A stretch of 64,000 bases of DNA from Betaproteobacteria bacterium (GCA_025363575.1 JANYDM010000021.1:1-64000); one strand, 5' to 3'. Shown: positions 26,850-36,645, counted from the stretch's first letter. Notes: generated by a model not told the origin, from the letters alone. Numbers and translations are program-made.

Positions 26850-27677
26850 ATGTCTGCCGTACTTGAGACCGATCCCGCCGGCGTTTTGCTGGCGGTCAAC
26901 AATATCGAGGTCATCTACGATCACGTAATTCTCGTGCTCAAGGGCGTATCGCTGGAGGTGCAGGAAGGTAAGATCGTCGCCCTGCTCGGCGCCAATGGCG
27001 CGGGCAAATCGACAACGCTCAAATCGATTTCCAACCTGCTCAAAGCCGAGCGCGGCGACGTGACCAAGGGAACGATCGAGTTCCGCGGCCAACGTGTCGA
27101 CCAGTTGAATCCCGCCGAGCTCGTCAAGCGCGGCGTAGTGCAGGTGATGGAGGGGCGCCATTGTTTCGCCCATCTCACCGTCGAAGAAAATCTGCTGACC
27201 GGCGCGTTCGCGCGCAGCCGCCGAGGCGACATCGGCGCCGATCTGGAGAAAGTTTATGCGTATTTCCCGCGCCTGAAGCAGCGGAGAGCGAGCCAGGCCG
27301 GCTACACGTCGGGGGGCGAGCAGCAGATGACAGCGATCGGCCGGGCGCTGATGGCGAGCCCGTCGATGATCCTGCTCGACGAGCCGTCGATGGGGCTCGC
27401 GCCGCAGATCGTCGAGGAGATTTTCGCTATCGTGCGCGACCTGAATCAAAAGGAGCGCGTCAGCTTTTTGCTCGCCGAGCAGAACACGCACATCGCCCTG
27501 CGCTACGCGGATTACGGCTACATTCTCGAAACCGGCCGCGTGGTAATGGACGGCAGCGCCGCGGAGCTGTCGAGCAATGAAGACGTCAAGGAGTTTTACC
27601 TCGGCTTGAGCGCCGGCGCGCGCAAGAATTATCGCGACGCCAAGCACTATCGGCGCCGCAAGCGCTGGCTGGCGTGA
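26850..27677 (+). CDS. livF: Branched-chain-type ABC transporter ATP-binding protein (LivF-like)
   Basis: A 275-residue ATPase. I chose ATG 26850 (MSAVLETDPAGVLLAVNNIE); an ATG at 26829 lies within the preceding hairpin. Walker A is GANGAGKST, the signature TSGGEQQMTAIGRAL, and Walker B MILLDEPSMGLAP, a typical LivF pattern. A C-terminal tail rich in Arg and Lys (KNYRDAKHYRRRKRWLA) extends past the usual LivF end. It completes the transporter. Confidence 0.92.
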   Translation: MSAVLETDPAGVLLAVNNIEVIYDHVILVLKGVSLEVQEGKIVALLGANGAGKSTTLKSISNLLKAERGDVTKGTIEFRGQRVDQLNPAELVKRGVVQVMEGRHCFAHLTVEENLLTGAFARSRRGDIGADLEKVYAYFPRLKQRRASQAGYTSGGEQQMTAIGRALMASPSMILLDEPSMGLAPQIVEEIFAIVRDLNQKERVSFLLAEQNTHIALRYADYGYILETGRVVMDGSAAELSSNEDVKEFYLGLSAGARKNYRDAKHYRRRKRWLA

Positions 27678-27679
27678 GA

Positions 27680-27765
27680 ATGCAGGATTCAGGAGTCAGG
27701 ATTCGGGATTCAGAGAATTCCCGGCTTTGTCATTGAATCCTGACTCCTGAATTCCGGATCCTGAG
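27680..27765. repeat. Intergenic hairpin with 7-base units (GGATTCA type)
   Basis: The core arms 27687-27704 and 27735-27752 are perfect 18-base reverse complements, flanked by less exact extensions. The left arm reads GGATTCA GGAGTCA GGATTCG GGATTCA, a seven-base period. It occupies the gap between livF and the PaaK-like gene. Confidence 0.8.
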
Positions 27766-27774
27766 CGAAGCAAC

Positions 27775-29013
27775 ATGGATTATTACGATAAGCTTGAAAC
27801 GCGCGACCCCGCGCAGCGCGAGGCGGAGCAGTTTGCCGCGCTACGCGCGCAAATCGCCAATGCCCAAGGTAAGGCGCCTTTCTTCGCGCGCGTGCTGGCC
27901 GGTGTCGACGCGGCGGGGATCAAGGACCGTGCTGCGCTCGCTGCATTGCCGGTCACGCGCAAGGCGGATCTGATCGACCTGCAAAAAGGCGCGCCGCCAT
28001 TTGCCGGCATGACGGCGGCGCCGCTGTCTGCATTGAGCCGTCTGTATATGTCGCCGGGGCCGATGTTCGATCCCGAGGGCAAGCGCGCGGATTATTGGCG
28101 GCTCGCGCGCGCGATGTTCGCTGCGGGTTTTCGCGCGGGCGAGCTCGTCCACAATACTTTTTCGTACCACTTCACGCCGGCCGGATTCATGGCAGACATG
28201 GGCGCGCAAGCCATTGGCTGTCCGGTATTTCCCGGCGGCACAGGGCAGACCGAAATGCAGGTCGCCGCAATCGCGGCCCTCAGGCCGCAGTGCTATATCG
28301 GCACACCGTCGTTTCTGCGCATCATTCTGGAAAAAGGCGACGAGCTCAAAGCCGACTTATCCAGTTTAAAAAAAGCCATGGTATCGGCGGAGGCGCTGCC
28401 AGCAGCATTGCGCGCGTGGCTCAACGGCCGGGGTGTAGCGACGCTGCAATGCTATGCGAGCGCCGACCTCGGACTTATCGCTTACGAATCACCCGCGCAG
28501 GAAGGCATGATCGTCGACGAGGGCGTGATCGTCGAACTGGTGCGTCCCGGCACCGGCGAACCGGTCGCCGCCGGTGAAGTCGGCGAGATCGTGGTGACCA
28601 CGCTGGCGCCGGAATATCCGCTGATACGCTTCGCCACCGGTGATCTGTCGGCGGGCCTTGCCGGCGCGAGTCCCTGCGGCCGTACCAATATGCGGATAAA
28701 GGGCTGGCTGGGCCGCGCCGACCAGACCGCCAAAGTCAAAGGTATGTTCGTGAAACCTTCGCAGATGGCCGACGTCGCGAAACGCCACGCCGAGATCCTG
28801 AAGTACCGGCTGGTGATCGATCACGACGACCGCAAAACGGACCGCATGACGCTCAACTGCGAAATATCCGGCGCCGGCAGCACGGCGCTCGCCGACGGCA
28901 TTGCCGCAACGATACGCGACGTTTGCAATCTGCGCGGCGAGGTCGCATTCAAGCCGGCCGGCTCGCTGCCGAACGACGGCAAAGTCATCGACGACGTCAG
29001 AAAGTACGACTAA
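27775..29013 (+). CDS. PaaK-like AMP-forming ligase (phenylacetate-CoA ligase family)
   Basis: A 412-residue adenylate-forming enzyme, the size of phenylacetate-CoA ligases. The segments FSYHFTPAGFMADMGAQAIG and LQCYASADLGLIAYES, and the C-terminal GWLGRADQTAKVKGMFVKP (with the conserved Arg/Lys of the hinge), are typical. No paa genes are nearby, so phenylacetate is not necessarily the substrate. It lies at the end of the ABC transporter operon and with the first ligase brackets the uptake system. Confidence 0.85.
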   Translation: MDYYDKLETRDPAQREAEQFAALRAQIANAQGKAPFFARVLAGVDAAGIKDRAALAALPVTRKADLIDLQKGAPPFAGMTAAPLSALSRLYMSPGPMFDPEGKRADYWRLARAMFAAGFRAGELVHNTFSYHFTPAGFMADMGAQAIGCPVFPGGTGQTEMQVAAIAALRPQCYIGTPSFLRIILEKGDELKADLSSLKKAMVSAEALPAALRAWLNGRGVATLQCYASADLGLIAYESPAQEGMIVDEGVIVELVRPGTGEPVAAGEVGEIVVTTLAPEYPLIRFATGDLSAGLAGASPCGRTNMRIKGWLGRADQTAKVKGMFVKPSQMADVAKRHAEILKYRLVIDHDDRKTDRMTLNCEISGAGSTALADGIAATIRDVCNLRGEVAFKPAGSLPNDGKVIDDVRKYD

Positions 29014-29032
29014 TATGGTGACAAGCGCTTGC

Positions 29033-29102
29033 CACAGAGCTCACAGAGTTCAAGATGCTGAACGGTGGTCGTCGTTGCGTTTTTCGCTCTGTAAACTCTA
29101 TG
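29033..29102. repeat. Intergenic imperfect inverted repeat (CACAGAG type)
   Basis: Left arm 29033-29048 (CACAGAGCTCACAGAG) and right arm 29087-29102 pair at 13 of 16 positions, with the other three as possible G-U wobbles. The 140-base gap before the SDR gene contains little else recognisable. CACAGAG occurs twice per arm. Confidence 0.6.
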
Positions 29103-29154
29103 CCCTCCGGGGCGATTATTGTTTTTTGAATCGGGTTTCAATCTTCAACTCCTC

Positions 29155-29922
29155 ATGCAAATTAAAAACAGCGTATTCCTGATTCCCGGCGGCGCATCGG
29201 GCCTGGGTGCGGCGACCGCGCAAACGCTGGTCGCCGCAGGCGGCAAGGTGATGCTGGCCGATCTCAATCGCGAAGCCGGCGAGAAATTCGCCGCGGGCCT
29301 AGGCGCCAACGCAAAATTTGCGGTCGCGGACGTCACGAATGAATCTCAGGTGCAACAAGCCGTCGACGCGGCAATTGCCGCATTCGGCGGCCTGCACGGA
29401 CTCGTCAACTGCGCCGGCATAGCGCCCGGCGAGCGGGTGGTCGGCCGGAACGGTGCGCACACACTCGAAACATTCAGCCGCGTGATCAACATCAACCTGA
29501 TCGGCAGCTTCAATACGCTGCGGCTGGCGGCGAACGCGATGGCCAAAAATACGCCGAACGCCGACGGCGAGCGCGGCGTGATCATTAACACCGCGTCGGT
29601 TGCCGCCTACGAAGGACAGATAGGCCAGGCCGCATACAGCGCATCGAAAGGCGGCATCGTCGCCATGGCATTGCCGATTGCGCGCGAGCTCGCCAAGCTC
29701 GGCATTCGCGTGATGACGATAGCGCCGGGCATTTTCGACACGCCTATGTTGCAAGGCATGAGCGAAGAGATACGTGCGTCGCTCGGTGCGCAGGTACCCT
29801 TCCCATCGCGGTTGGGCGAACCCGCCGAGTATGCGCGGCTCGCCGCCTTCATCGTGGAGAACCCCATGCTCAATGCCGAAACGATCCGCCTCGACGGCGC
29901 GATCCGCATGACCGCGAAGTAA
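29155..29922 (+). CDS. SDR-family 3-hydroxyacyl-CoA dehydrogenase-like protein (HSD17B10 type)
   Basis: A 255-residue short-chain dehydrogenase. The NAD-binding loop GGASGLG is at 12-18, [16 protein letters not shown] and the Ser of [14 protein letters not shown] precede the catalytic pair YSASK. The C-terminus ([19 protein letters not shown]) matches the type II 3-hydroxyacyl-CoA dehydrogenase subgroup. I chose ATG 29155, which aligns the fold with residue 1. It is followed 19 bases later by an enoyl-CoA hydratase, so the pair could perform two successive beta-oxidation steps. Confidence 0.87.
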   Translation: MQIKNSVFLIPGGASGLGAATAQTLVAAGGKVMLADLNREAGEKFAAGLGANAKFAVADVTNESQVQQAVDAAIAAFGGLHGLVNCAGIAPGERVVGRNGAHTLETFSRVININLIGSFNTLRLAANAMAKNTPNADGERGVIINTASVAAYEGQIGQAAYSASKGGIVAMALPIARELAKLGIRVMTIAPGIFDTPMLQGMSEEIRASLGAQVPFPSRLGEPAEYARLAAFIVENPMLNAETIRLDGAIRMTAK

Positions 29923-29941
29923 CGGCGCAAAGGAGTTCAGC

Positions 29942-30730
29942 GTGATCTACCAAAACATCATTCTCGAGCACGCCGAGGCGGGCAAGGTCGGCGTGCTGAC
30001 AGTCAATCGTCCGAAGGCGCTCAATGCGCTCAATGCCGCCACGCTCGACGAGCTGTTGAACGCACTGACGCGTGTTGCAGAAGATCGCGAAGTGCGCGTG
30101 CTGCTCGTCACCGGCGCGGGCGACAAGGCATTTATCGCCGGCGCTGACATCGCGGCGATGCAGGGCATGAGCGCGCTGGAGGCGCAGACGTTCTCCGAAA
30201 AAGGCCAGCGCGTGATGCAGGCGATCGAAGCGCTGGCTGTTCCCGTTATCGCACTGGTCAACGGCTACGCGCTGGGCGGCGGCTGCGAGCTCGCGATGAG
30301 CTGCGACTGGATCATCGCGTCGGAAGGCGCCGTATTCGGCCAGCCGGAAGTCAACCTCGGCATTCCGCCCGGCTTCGGCGGCACGCAAAGACTCGCGCGG
30401 CTAGTCGGCCGTGCCCGCGCGCTCGAACTCGTCATCACCGGGCGCAACGTGAAGCCCGACGAAGCCCTGCGCATCGGCCTCGTCAACGAAGTCGTAGCCG
30501 GCGCGCAACTGACCGGGAAGGGCCTGGAGATGGCCAGGCTGATCGTCGCCAAAGCGCCGGTGGCGGTGCGCGTCGCCAAGCAGGCAGTGCAGCGCGGACT
30601 GGACCTCGATCTCGCGAACGGCTGCGTGCTCGAGACGAGCCTGTTCGCGTTCGCGTTCGGCACTGCCGACCGCAAGGAAGGCATGACCGCGTTTCTCGAG
30701 AAGCGCGCGCCGAAATTCGAGGGCCGCTGA
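29942..30730 (+). CDS. Enoyl-CoA hydratase
   Basis: A 262-residue crotonase-fold enzyme starting at GTG 29942, with an AAGGAG at 29930-29935. GAGDKAFIAGADIAAM forms the oxyanion hole. Both catalytic glutamates are present: GGGCELAMSCDW and FGQPEVNLGIPPGFGGTQRL. This is the full hydratase signature, unlike the liuC product. It should hydrate 2-enoyl-CoA to 3-hydroxyacyl-CoA, the substrate of the adjacent SDR enzyme. Confidence 0.93.
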   Translation: MIYQNIILEHAEAGKVGVLTVNRPKALNALNAATLDELLNALTRVAEDREVRVLLVTGAGDKAFIAGADIAAMQGMSALEAQTFSEKGQRVMQAIEALAVPVIALVNGYALGGGCELAMSCDWIIASEGAVFGQPEVNLGIPPGFGGTQRLARLVGRARALELVITGRNVKPDEALRIGLVNEVVAGAQLTGKGLEMARLIVAKAPVAVRVAKQAVQRGLDLDLANGCVLETSLFAFAFGTADRKEGMTAFLEKRAPKFEGR

Positions 30731-30731
30731 C

Positions 30732-31316
30732 GTGAGCGCGCAACCGATCAGCCGTTACCCTGTGCCCAAGCTGATGGATCTGCCGCTGGACGTGCGCGAG
30801 CGTATAGAGAAAGTGCAGGAGAAAGCGGGCTTCGTGCCCAATGTGTTCATCACGCTCGCGCACCGACCCGCCGAGTTCCGCGCGTTTTTCGATTATCACG
30901 ACGCGTTGCTGCTCAAGGAAGGCGGCGGGCTGACCAAGGCCGAGCGCGAAATGATCGTCGTCGCGACGAGCGCCGCGAACCAATGCCATTACTGCGTAAT
31001 CGCGCATGGCGCGATCCTGCGCATTTACGCGAAGAACCCGCTAATCGCCGACCAGATCGCGGTCAACTACCGCAAGGCGGACCTGAAGCCGCACCAGAAG
31101 GCGATGCTGGATTTCGCGCTCAAGGTCGCGCTGGTCTCGCAGGAAATAAGCGATGAGGACTTCGCGGGCCTGCACACGCACGGCTTCTCCGACGAGGACA
31201 TCTGGGACATCGGCGCGATCGCGGCGCTATTTGCGTTGTCAAATCGCATGGCCAACCTTATAAACATGCGTCCGAACGACGAGTTTTACCTGCTGGGACG
31301 CGTTCCCAAGGCGTGA
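30732..31316 (+). CDS. AhpD-like / carboxymuconolactone decarboxylase family protein
   Basis: A 194-residue protein of the peroxidase-related AhpD group. The redox motif is CHYCVIAHG, with Cys85, Cys88 and His92. The long helical C-terminus (FSDEDIWDIGAIAALFALSNRM) fits the subfamily. It starts at GTG 30732, one base after the preceding stop, so it is coupled to the hydratase gene. Members reduce peroxides or act as thiol oxidoreductases; the partner here is unknown. It ends the transporter/beta-oxidation operon. Confidence 0.87.
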   Translation: MSAQPISRYPVPKLMDLPLDVRERIEKVQEKAGFVPNVFITLAHRPAEFRAFFDYHDALLLKEGGGLTKAEREMIVVATSAANQCHYCVIAHGAILRIYAKNPLIADQIAVNYRKADLKPHQKAMLDFALKVALVSQEISDEDFAGLHTHGFSDEDIWDIGAIAALFALSNRMANLINMRPNDEFYLLGRVPKA

Positions 31317-31379
31317 ATTGCGCGCTTGCTAAGCACGTACGCCGCCAGCCGCGGAGGCCGCAAAGCACCATAGCGCCGA

Positions 31380-31388
31380 TGCTATAAT
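31380..31388 (+). promoter_or_regulatory. Extended -10 promoter upstream of aceE
   Basis: TGCTATAAT is a consensus -10 hexamer (31383-31388) with the TGn extension. No good -35 lies 16-18 bases upstream, which an extended -10 can tolerate. Initiation near 31395 would give a leader of roughly 80 bases before aceE. Confidence 0.5.
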
Positions 31389-31477
31389 TCGTCTGCGGCC
31401 GGCGCCACAAGCGCGTGGCCGCGACCGAAAAGTCCCCGTCTATAGCGGGACGCCGCAAACCCCACGAAGGTGATGCC

Positions 31478-34147
31478 ATGGATATGCAGGACATTCCTGA
31501 TACCGACCCGCAGGAAACCCAGGAGTGGCTGGAGGCGCTCGACGGCGTCTTGAAGCACGAAGGCGCGCAGCGCGCGCATTTTCTGCTCGAGCAGCTCGTC
31601 GACAAGGCACGTCGCAGCGGCGCCTATATTCCGTTCAGCGCCAATACCGCATACCTGAACACCATTCCGCCGGGGAGCGAAGAGCACCTGCCCGGCGATG
31701 GCGAACTCGAGCACCGCATCCGCTCGTATGTGCGCTGGAACGCCATGGCAATGGTGGTACGCGCCAACAAGCACACCAATGTCGGCGGCCATATTGCGAG
31801 CTTTGCGTCGGCGGCAACGCTCTACGACGTCGGCTTCAATCATTTCTGGCGCGCGCAAAACGAGAAATTCGGCGGCGATCTCGTGTTCGTGCAGGGTCAT
31901 TCCGCACCGGGCGTCTACGCGCGCGCATTCATGCTGGGCCGGCTCACGGCCGAGCAGATGGACAATTTCCGCCAGGAAGTCGACGGCAAAGGACTGTCTT
32001 CCTATCCGCATCCCTGGCTGATGCCCGATTTCTGGCAGTTCCCGACGGTGTCGATGGGACTGGGACCGCTGATGGCAATCTACCAGGCGCGCTTCATGCG
32101 TTACATGCGCGACCGCGGCATACTCGAAGCGCAGGGCCGCAAGGTATGGGCATTCATGGGCGACGGCGAGATGGACGAGCCCGAATCGCTGGGCGCGATC
32201 TCGCTCGCGGGACGCGAAAAACTCGACAACCTGATCTTCGTCATCAACTGCAACCTGCAGCGCCTCGATGGCCCGGTGCGCGGCAACGGCAAGATCATCC
32301 AGGAACTCGAGTCCGATTTCCGCGGTGCCGGCTGGAACGTGATAAAGGTCATCTGGGGCGGCTATTGGGACGAGCTCTTCATGCGCGACACCAAGGGCAT
32401 ACTCTTGAAGCGCATGGCGGAGTGCGTCGACGGCGAGTATCAAACGTTCAAGTCGAAAGACGGCGCCTACGTGCGCAAGCATTTTTTCGGTAAATATCCA
32501 GAGCTTCTCGAAATGGTGTCGACGATGTCGGACGACGACATCTGGCGGCTGAACCGCGGCGGTCACGATCCCTACAAAGTCTATGCCGCGTACGCGGCTG
32601 CGATGAAGCACACAGGCCAGCCGACGGTGATACTTGCGAAGACCATCAAAGGCTACGGCATGGGCGAGGCCGGCGAATCGCAGAACATCACCCATCAGCA
32701 GAAAAAGATGGGCACGTCGTCGATCAAGGCTTTCCGCGACCGCTTTGCGCTGCCGGTGCCCGACGACCAGCTCGAAGAAGTCCCTTACCTGACTTTCGCC
32801 GAAGGCTCGCCCGAACTCAATTACATGCGCGAGAAGCGCCAGTCGCTCGGCGGCTACCAGCCCGCGCGCCGACGCAAGGCCGCGGCCCTCGAAGTGCCGG
32901 CGCTGTCGGCATTCGAAACGTTGTTGAAAGCGAGCGGCGCAGGACGCGAACTGTCAACGACGATGGCGTTCGTGCGCATCCTTACGACGCTGGTGCGCGA
33001 CAAGAAAATCGGCCAGTACGTGGTGCCCATCGTGCCGGATGAATCGCGCACGTTCGGCATGGAAGGCATGTTCCGGCAGCTCGGCATCTATTCGCACGTC
33101 GGCCAGCTCTACACGCCGCAGGACGCAGACCAGCTCATGTTCTACAAGGAAGACCAGAAAGGGCAGGTGTTGCAGGAAGGCATCAACGAACCGGGCGCGA
33201 TGTCGTCGTGGATTGCGGCGGCAACGTCGTACAGCACGCACGGCGTGTCGATGATTCCGTTCTATATTTTCTATTCGATGTTCGGTTTCCAGCGCGTCGG
33301 CGATCTGTGCTGGGCCGCCGGCGACATGCGGGCGCGCGGTTTTCTGCTCGGCGGCACCGCCGGCCGCACGACGCTGAATGGCGAAGGTCTGCAGCACGAA
33401 GACGGGCACAGCCACCTGCTGGCGGCAACCATACCGAACTGCGTGGCTTACGATCCGACTTACGCGTACGAACTCGCGGTAATCATTCAAGACGGCCTGC
33501 GCCGCATGTACCAAGAGCAGGAAGACGTTTATTACTACATCACCGTGATGAACGAGAACTACGAGCATCCGGCCATGCCGGAAGGTGTCGAGAAGGGCAT
33601 CCTGAAAGGGATGTATCTGCTGCGCGAAGGCAAGGCTAAAAAGAACGCGCCGAAAGTACAATTGCTCGGCAGCGGCGTGATACTGCGTGAAGTGATTGCG
33701 GGCGCCGAACTGCTCGAGAAGGATTTCGGCATCGCGGCGGACATCTGGAGCGTCACCAGCTTCAACGAATTGCGCCGCGACGGCCTTGATGCACAGCGCT
33801 GGAACATGCTGCATCCGGAAGCCGAGCCACGCCTCTCGCATATCGAAACCTGCCTTAAAGACCGCGAGGGCCCGGTCATCGCATCGACGGACTACATGAA
33901 GATGTATGCCGACCAGGTGCGAGCGTTCCTGCCCGCCCGTCATTTTCACGCGCTCGGCGCCGATGGTTTCGGGCGCTCGGACACGCGCGAAAAGCTGCGC
34001 CGTTTTTTCGAGGTTGATCGCAACTACGTGGCGGTCGCGGCGCTGAAAGCGCTGGCCGACATGGAGCTTGTGCCGCGCAAGACGGTGACCGAAGCGATCA
34101 AGAAATATAGCGTCGACCCCGACAAGCCCAACCCGACCACTGTTTGA
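31478..34147 (+). CDS. aceE: Pyruvate dehydrogenase E1 component, homodimeric type
   Basis: An 889-residue thiamine-diphosphate enzyme that decarboxylates pyruvate and passes the acetyl group to lipoyl-E2. The start at ATG 31478 (MDMQDIPDTDPQETQEWLEA) matches the usual AceE N-terminus; an upstream ATG at 31415 adds unrelated residues. The ThDP motif runs from GDGEMDEPESLGAI to NCNLQRLDGPVRGN. The active-site histidine region GHSAPGVYARAFMLGRL is present. E2 follows after a hairpin element; no E3 (lpd) gene is nearby. Confidence 0.97.
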   Translation: MDMQDIPDTDPQETQEWLEALDGVLKHEGAQRAHFLLEQLVDKARRSGAYIPFSANTAYLNTIPPGSEEHLPGDGELEHRIRSYVRWNAMAMVVRANKHTNVGGHIASFASAATLYDVGFNHFWRAQNEKFGGDLVFVQGHSAPGVYARAFMLGRLTAEQMDNFRQEVDGKGLSSYPHPWLMPDFWQFPTVSMGLGPLMAIYQARFMRYMRDRGILEAQGRKVWAFMGDGEMDEPESLGAISLAGREKLDNLIFVINCNLQRLDGPVRGNGKIIQELESDFRGAGWNVIKVIWGGYWDELFMRDTKGILLKRMAECVDGEYQTFKSKDGAYVRKHFFGKYPELLEMVSTMSDDDIWRLNRGGHDPYKVYAAYAAAMKHTGQPTVILAKTIKGYGMGEAGESQNITHQQKKMGTSSIKAFRDRFALPVPDDQLEEVPYLTFAEGSPELNYMREKRQSLGGYQPARRRKAAALEVPALSAFETLLKASGAGRELSTTMAFVRILTTLVRDKKIGQYVVPIVPDESRTFGMEGMFRQLGIYSHVGQLYTPQDADQLMFYKEDQKGQVLQEGINEPGAMSSWIAAATSYSTHGVSMIPFYIFYSMFGFQRVGDLCWAAGDMRARGFLLGGTAGRTTLNGEGLQHEDGHSHLLAATIPNCVAYDPTYAYELAVIIQDGLRRMYQEQEDVYYYITVMNENYEHPAMPEGVEKGILKGMYLLREGKAKKNAPKVQLLGSGVILREVIAGAELLEKDFGIAADIWSVTSFNELRRDGLDAQRWNMLHPEAEPRLSHIETCLKDREGPVIASTDYMKMYADQVRAFLPARHFHALGADGFGRSDTREKLRRFFEVDRNYVAVAALKALADMELVPRKTVTEAIKKYSVDPDKPNPTTV

Positions 34148-34241
34148 GGAGTGAGGAATGAGGATTGAGGATCGAGGGAGAGGGCGGCGCACGATGTGCG
34201 ACATTAGTGTTACTCAATCCTCAATCCTGCATTCTCAATCC
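34148..34241. repeat. Intergenic hairpin with 7-base units (GAGGATT type), aceE-aceF
   Basis: Arms 34148-34176 and 34213-34241 (29 bases each) match at 23 positions, 24 counting a G-U wobble. The left arm is a ladder of GAGGAGT-, GAGGAAT-, GAGGATT- and GAGGATC-like heptamers. The element starts directly after the aceE stop codon and ends 11 bases before the aceF ATG. Confidence 0.8.
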
Positions 34242-34252
34242 TAGCGAATATC

Positions 34253-35563
34253 ATGAGCGTAATCGAAGTCAAAGTCCCCGATATCGGGGATTTCAAGGAC
34301 ATCCCGATCATCGAAATCCTGGTCAAGCCCGGCGACAGCGTCAGCGCCGAAGACCCGTTGATTGCGCTCGAGTCGGATAAGGCGACCATGGAAGTGCCGG
34401 CGCCGAGCGCGGGCACGGTGAAGGAAATCAAGGTCAAGGTCGGCGACAAGGTTTCGCAGGGCACGCTGGTACTGATGCTCGATGCGGCGGCGGCGCCCGG
34501 CGCTGGGCCAGCGCAGCCTGCTGCGGGCAAGCCCGTAGCGCCACCTGCTGCGCCGCTTGCGCCGGCGCCTGCCGCTGCTTCACCGCCGCCCGCGTCTGCG
34601 CCGGCAACCGCGAGTCCGACGGCATCGCTCGAGCCGATCGACGAAGCGAAACTGAAACTCGTGCACGCGGGCCCGTCGGTGCGGCGCTTCGCGCGTGAGC
34701 TGGGAGCGGACCTGTCGAAAGTGACCGGTAGCGGTCCCAAGGGCCGCGTTCTGCGCGAAGACGTGCAGACTTACGTCAAGGGCGAACTCACGCGACCGCG
34801 CGGCGGCGCCGGCAGCGGGCTCGGCTTCAATCTGCTGCCGATGCCACAGGTCGACTTCGCCAAATTCGGGCCCGTGCAATCGCAGGCGTTGTCGCGCATC
34901 AAGAAACTGTCGGGCGCGAACCTGCACCGCAACTGGGTCGCCATTCCGCACGTCACGCAGCAGGACGAGGCCGATATCACGGAGCTCGAGGCGTTTCGCA
35001 AGTCACAGTCCGAAGCCGCGAAGAAAGAGGGCATACGCTTTACTCTGCTCGCGTTCCTGATGAAAGCGGCGGTCGTCGCGTTGAAACAGTATCCAAATTT
35101 CAATGCCTCGCTGTCACCCGATGGCGAAAACCTCATACTCAAGCAATATTTCCATATCGGTGTGGCGGTCGATACTCCGCTTGGCCTCGTAGTGCCCGTC
35201 ATACGCGATGCCGACAAAAAAGGCCTGCTCGAACTCGCGAAAGAACTCGGCGTAATCAGCGCGCGCATGCGCGACGGCAAGATCAATCCGGCCGACCTGC
35301 AGGGCGGCTGCTTTTCGATATCCAGCCTCGGCGGTCTTGGCGGCACTTACTTCACGCCTATCATTAACGCGCCGGAAGTTGCGATACTCGGCGTCGGCAA
35401 GTCGGTCATGCGGCCGGTGTGGGACGGCAAGCAGTTCGCGCCGCGGCTGATGCTGCCGCTGTCGCTGTCCTACGATCACCGCGTGATTGATGGCGCGCAG
35501 GGCGCGCGCTTCATCGCGCATCTTTCCAGCGTGTTGTCCGATATCCGGCGTCTGGTTCTATAG
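34253..35563 (+). CDS. aceF: Pyruvate dehydrogenase E2, dihydrolipoamide acetyltransferase
   Basis: A 436-residue E2. It has one N-terminal lipoyl domain with Lys43 in ESDKATME, a flexible Ala/Pro linker (about residues 78-122), the E1/E3-binding peripheral domain ([15 protein letters not shown]), then the catalytic core ending in [11 protein letters not shown] with His409 and Asp413. It has a single lipoyl domain where E. coli has three. It transfers acetyl groups to CoA and forms the core of the complex with AceE. Confidence 0.96.
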   Translation: MSVIEVKVPDIGDFKDIPIIEILVKPGDSVSAEDPLIALESDKATMEVPAPSAGTVKEIKVKVGDKVSQGTLVLMLDAAAAPGAGPAQPAAGKPVAPPAAPLAPAPAAASPPPASAPATASPTASLEPIDEAKLKLVHAGPSVRRFARELGADLSKVTGSGPKGRVLREDVQTYVKGELTRPRGGAGSGLGFNLLPMPQVDFAKFGPVQSQALSRIKKLSGANLHRNWVAIPHVTQQDEADITELEAFRKSQSEAAKKEGIRFTLLAFLMKAAVVALKQYPNFNASLSPDGENLILKQYFHIGVAVDTPLGLVVPVIRDADKKGLLELAKELGVISARMRDGKINPADLQGGCFSISSLGGLGGTYFTPIINAPEVAILGVGKSVMRPVWDGKQFAPRLMLPLSLSYDHRVIDGAQGARFIAHLSSVLSDIRRLVL

Positions 35564-35621
35564 AACGGATGCGCGTGGCAGTGTCGGGAACTTTCGGTCA
35601 GCCTAGCGGCAGTCGCCTCGC

Positions 35622-36299
35622 GTGAACGCGCCCATTGCCGTTTTCGGCGGCACTTTCGACCCTATTCACTTCGGTCATCTGCGGCTTGCGCAAGAACTCA
35701 CCGAGTCTATGCATATGGACGAAGTGCGTTTCATGCCGGGCGGCACGCCGCCGCACCGCGCCGTTCCGCAAGTCACATCCGCGCAACGTCTGGAGATGGC
35801 GCGGCTCGCGATTGCCGGCAATCCCCTGTTTGCCATCGACGACCGCGAAGTCAGACGCAGCGGTCCCGGCTACACGGTTGACTCGCTGGCGGAAATACGC
35901 GGTGAAGTGGGCGACAAGCGTCCGCTGTGTCTGCTGCTGGGTGCGGATGCGTTTCTGGAGCTCGCAACATGGCACCGCTGGCACGATTTGTTCAAGCTCG
36001 CGCATCTCGTCGTCGCGCACCGGCCGGGCTTTCCGCCCGAGTCGTGGCCGGCCCGCATGCCTGAGCCGCTCGCGCGCGAATACGCCGCGCGGCTCATGCA
36101 TCAGCCGTTCGCAGTACACCTTTCGCCCGCCGGCGGCATCGCGACGCAGGCCATCGCCGCGCTCGATATTTCGGCGTCGATGATCCGCGACTCGCTGGCA
36201 CGCGGCGTGAGCCCGCGCTATTTGCTTCCCGATCCGGTTCTCGACTATATTCGCAGCCACAAACTTTACGTTACGCAGGAGGTGAATGAGAGTCGATAG
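35622..36299 (+). CDS. nadD: Nicotinate-nucleotide adenylyltransferase
   Basis: A 225-residue enzyme that joins nicotinate mononucleotide and ATP into deamido-NAD. GGTFDPIHFGHLRLA has the HxGH nucleotidyltransferase motif at 16-19, and the second ATP-binding motif is SASMIRDSL near the C-terminus. The start is GTG 35622. Its end overlaps rsfS by 14 bases, the common nadD-rsfS-rlmH arrangement. Confidence 0.96.
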   Translation: MNAPIAVFGGTFDPIHFGHLRLAQELTESMHMDEVRFMPGGTPPHRAVPQVTSAQRLEMARLAIAGNPLFAIDDREVRRSGPGYTVDSLAEIRGEVGDKRPLCLLLGADAFLELATWHRWHDLFKLAHLVVAHRPGFPPESWPARMPEPLAREYAARLMHQPFAVHLSPAGGIATQAIAALDISASMIRDSLARGVSPRYLLPDPVLDYIRSHKLYVTQEVNESR

Positions 36300-36645
36300 G
36301 CTGGTCAAAGCCACGGTTGATGCGCTTGAAGACATCAAGGGGCGCGACATTGTGGTACTCGACGTGCGCCGGATGACGGCGCTGTTCGACAAGGTGATCG
36401 TGGTGAGCGGCGATTCGGCGCGGCAAAACAAAGCGCTCGCCAGCCATCTGCAGGAAAAGGTCAAGGCGCTTGGGGCGACCGTGCACGGCGTTGAGGGCAC
36501 AGAGAGCGGCGAGTGGGTGTTGGTCGATCTCGGCGCTATCGTCGTGCATGTCATGCAGCCCGCGATACGCCAGCATTACAATCTCGAGGAACTGTGGAGC
36601 ACTGCAGCCGCGCCGAAGCGGCGGCCCGCCCGCAGCGCGCGCTGA
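36286..36645 (+). CDS. rsfS: Ribosome silencing factor
   Basis: A 119-residue RsfS/Iojap protein that binds L14 and stops 30S-50S joining when nutrients are short. The family core DALEDIKGRDIVVLDVRRMT and the C-terminal GEWVLVDLGAIVVHVM and YNLEELW are all present. A Lys/Arg-rich tail (PKRRPARSAR) follows. It overlaps nadD at its start and rlmH at its end. Confidence 0.96.
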   Translation: MRVDRLVKATVDALEDIKGRDIVVLDVRRMTALFDKVIVVSGDSARQNKALASHLQEKVKALGATVHGVEGTESGEWVLVDLGAIVVHVMQPAIRQHYNLEELWSTAAAPKRRPARSAR

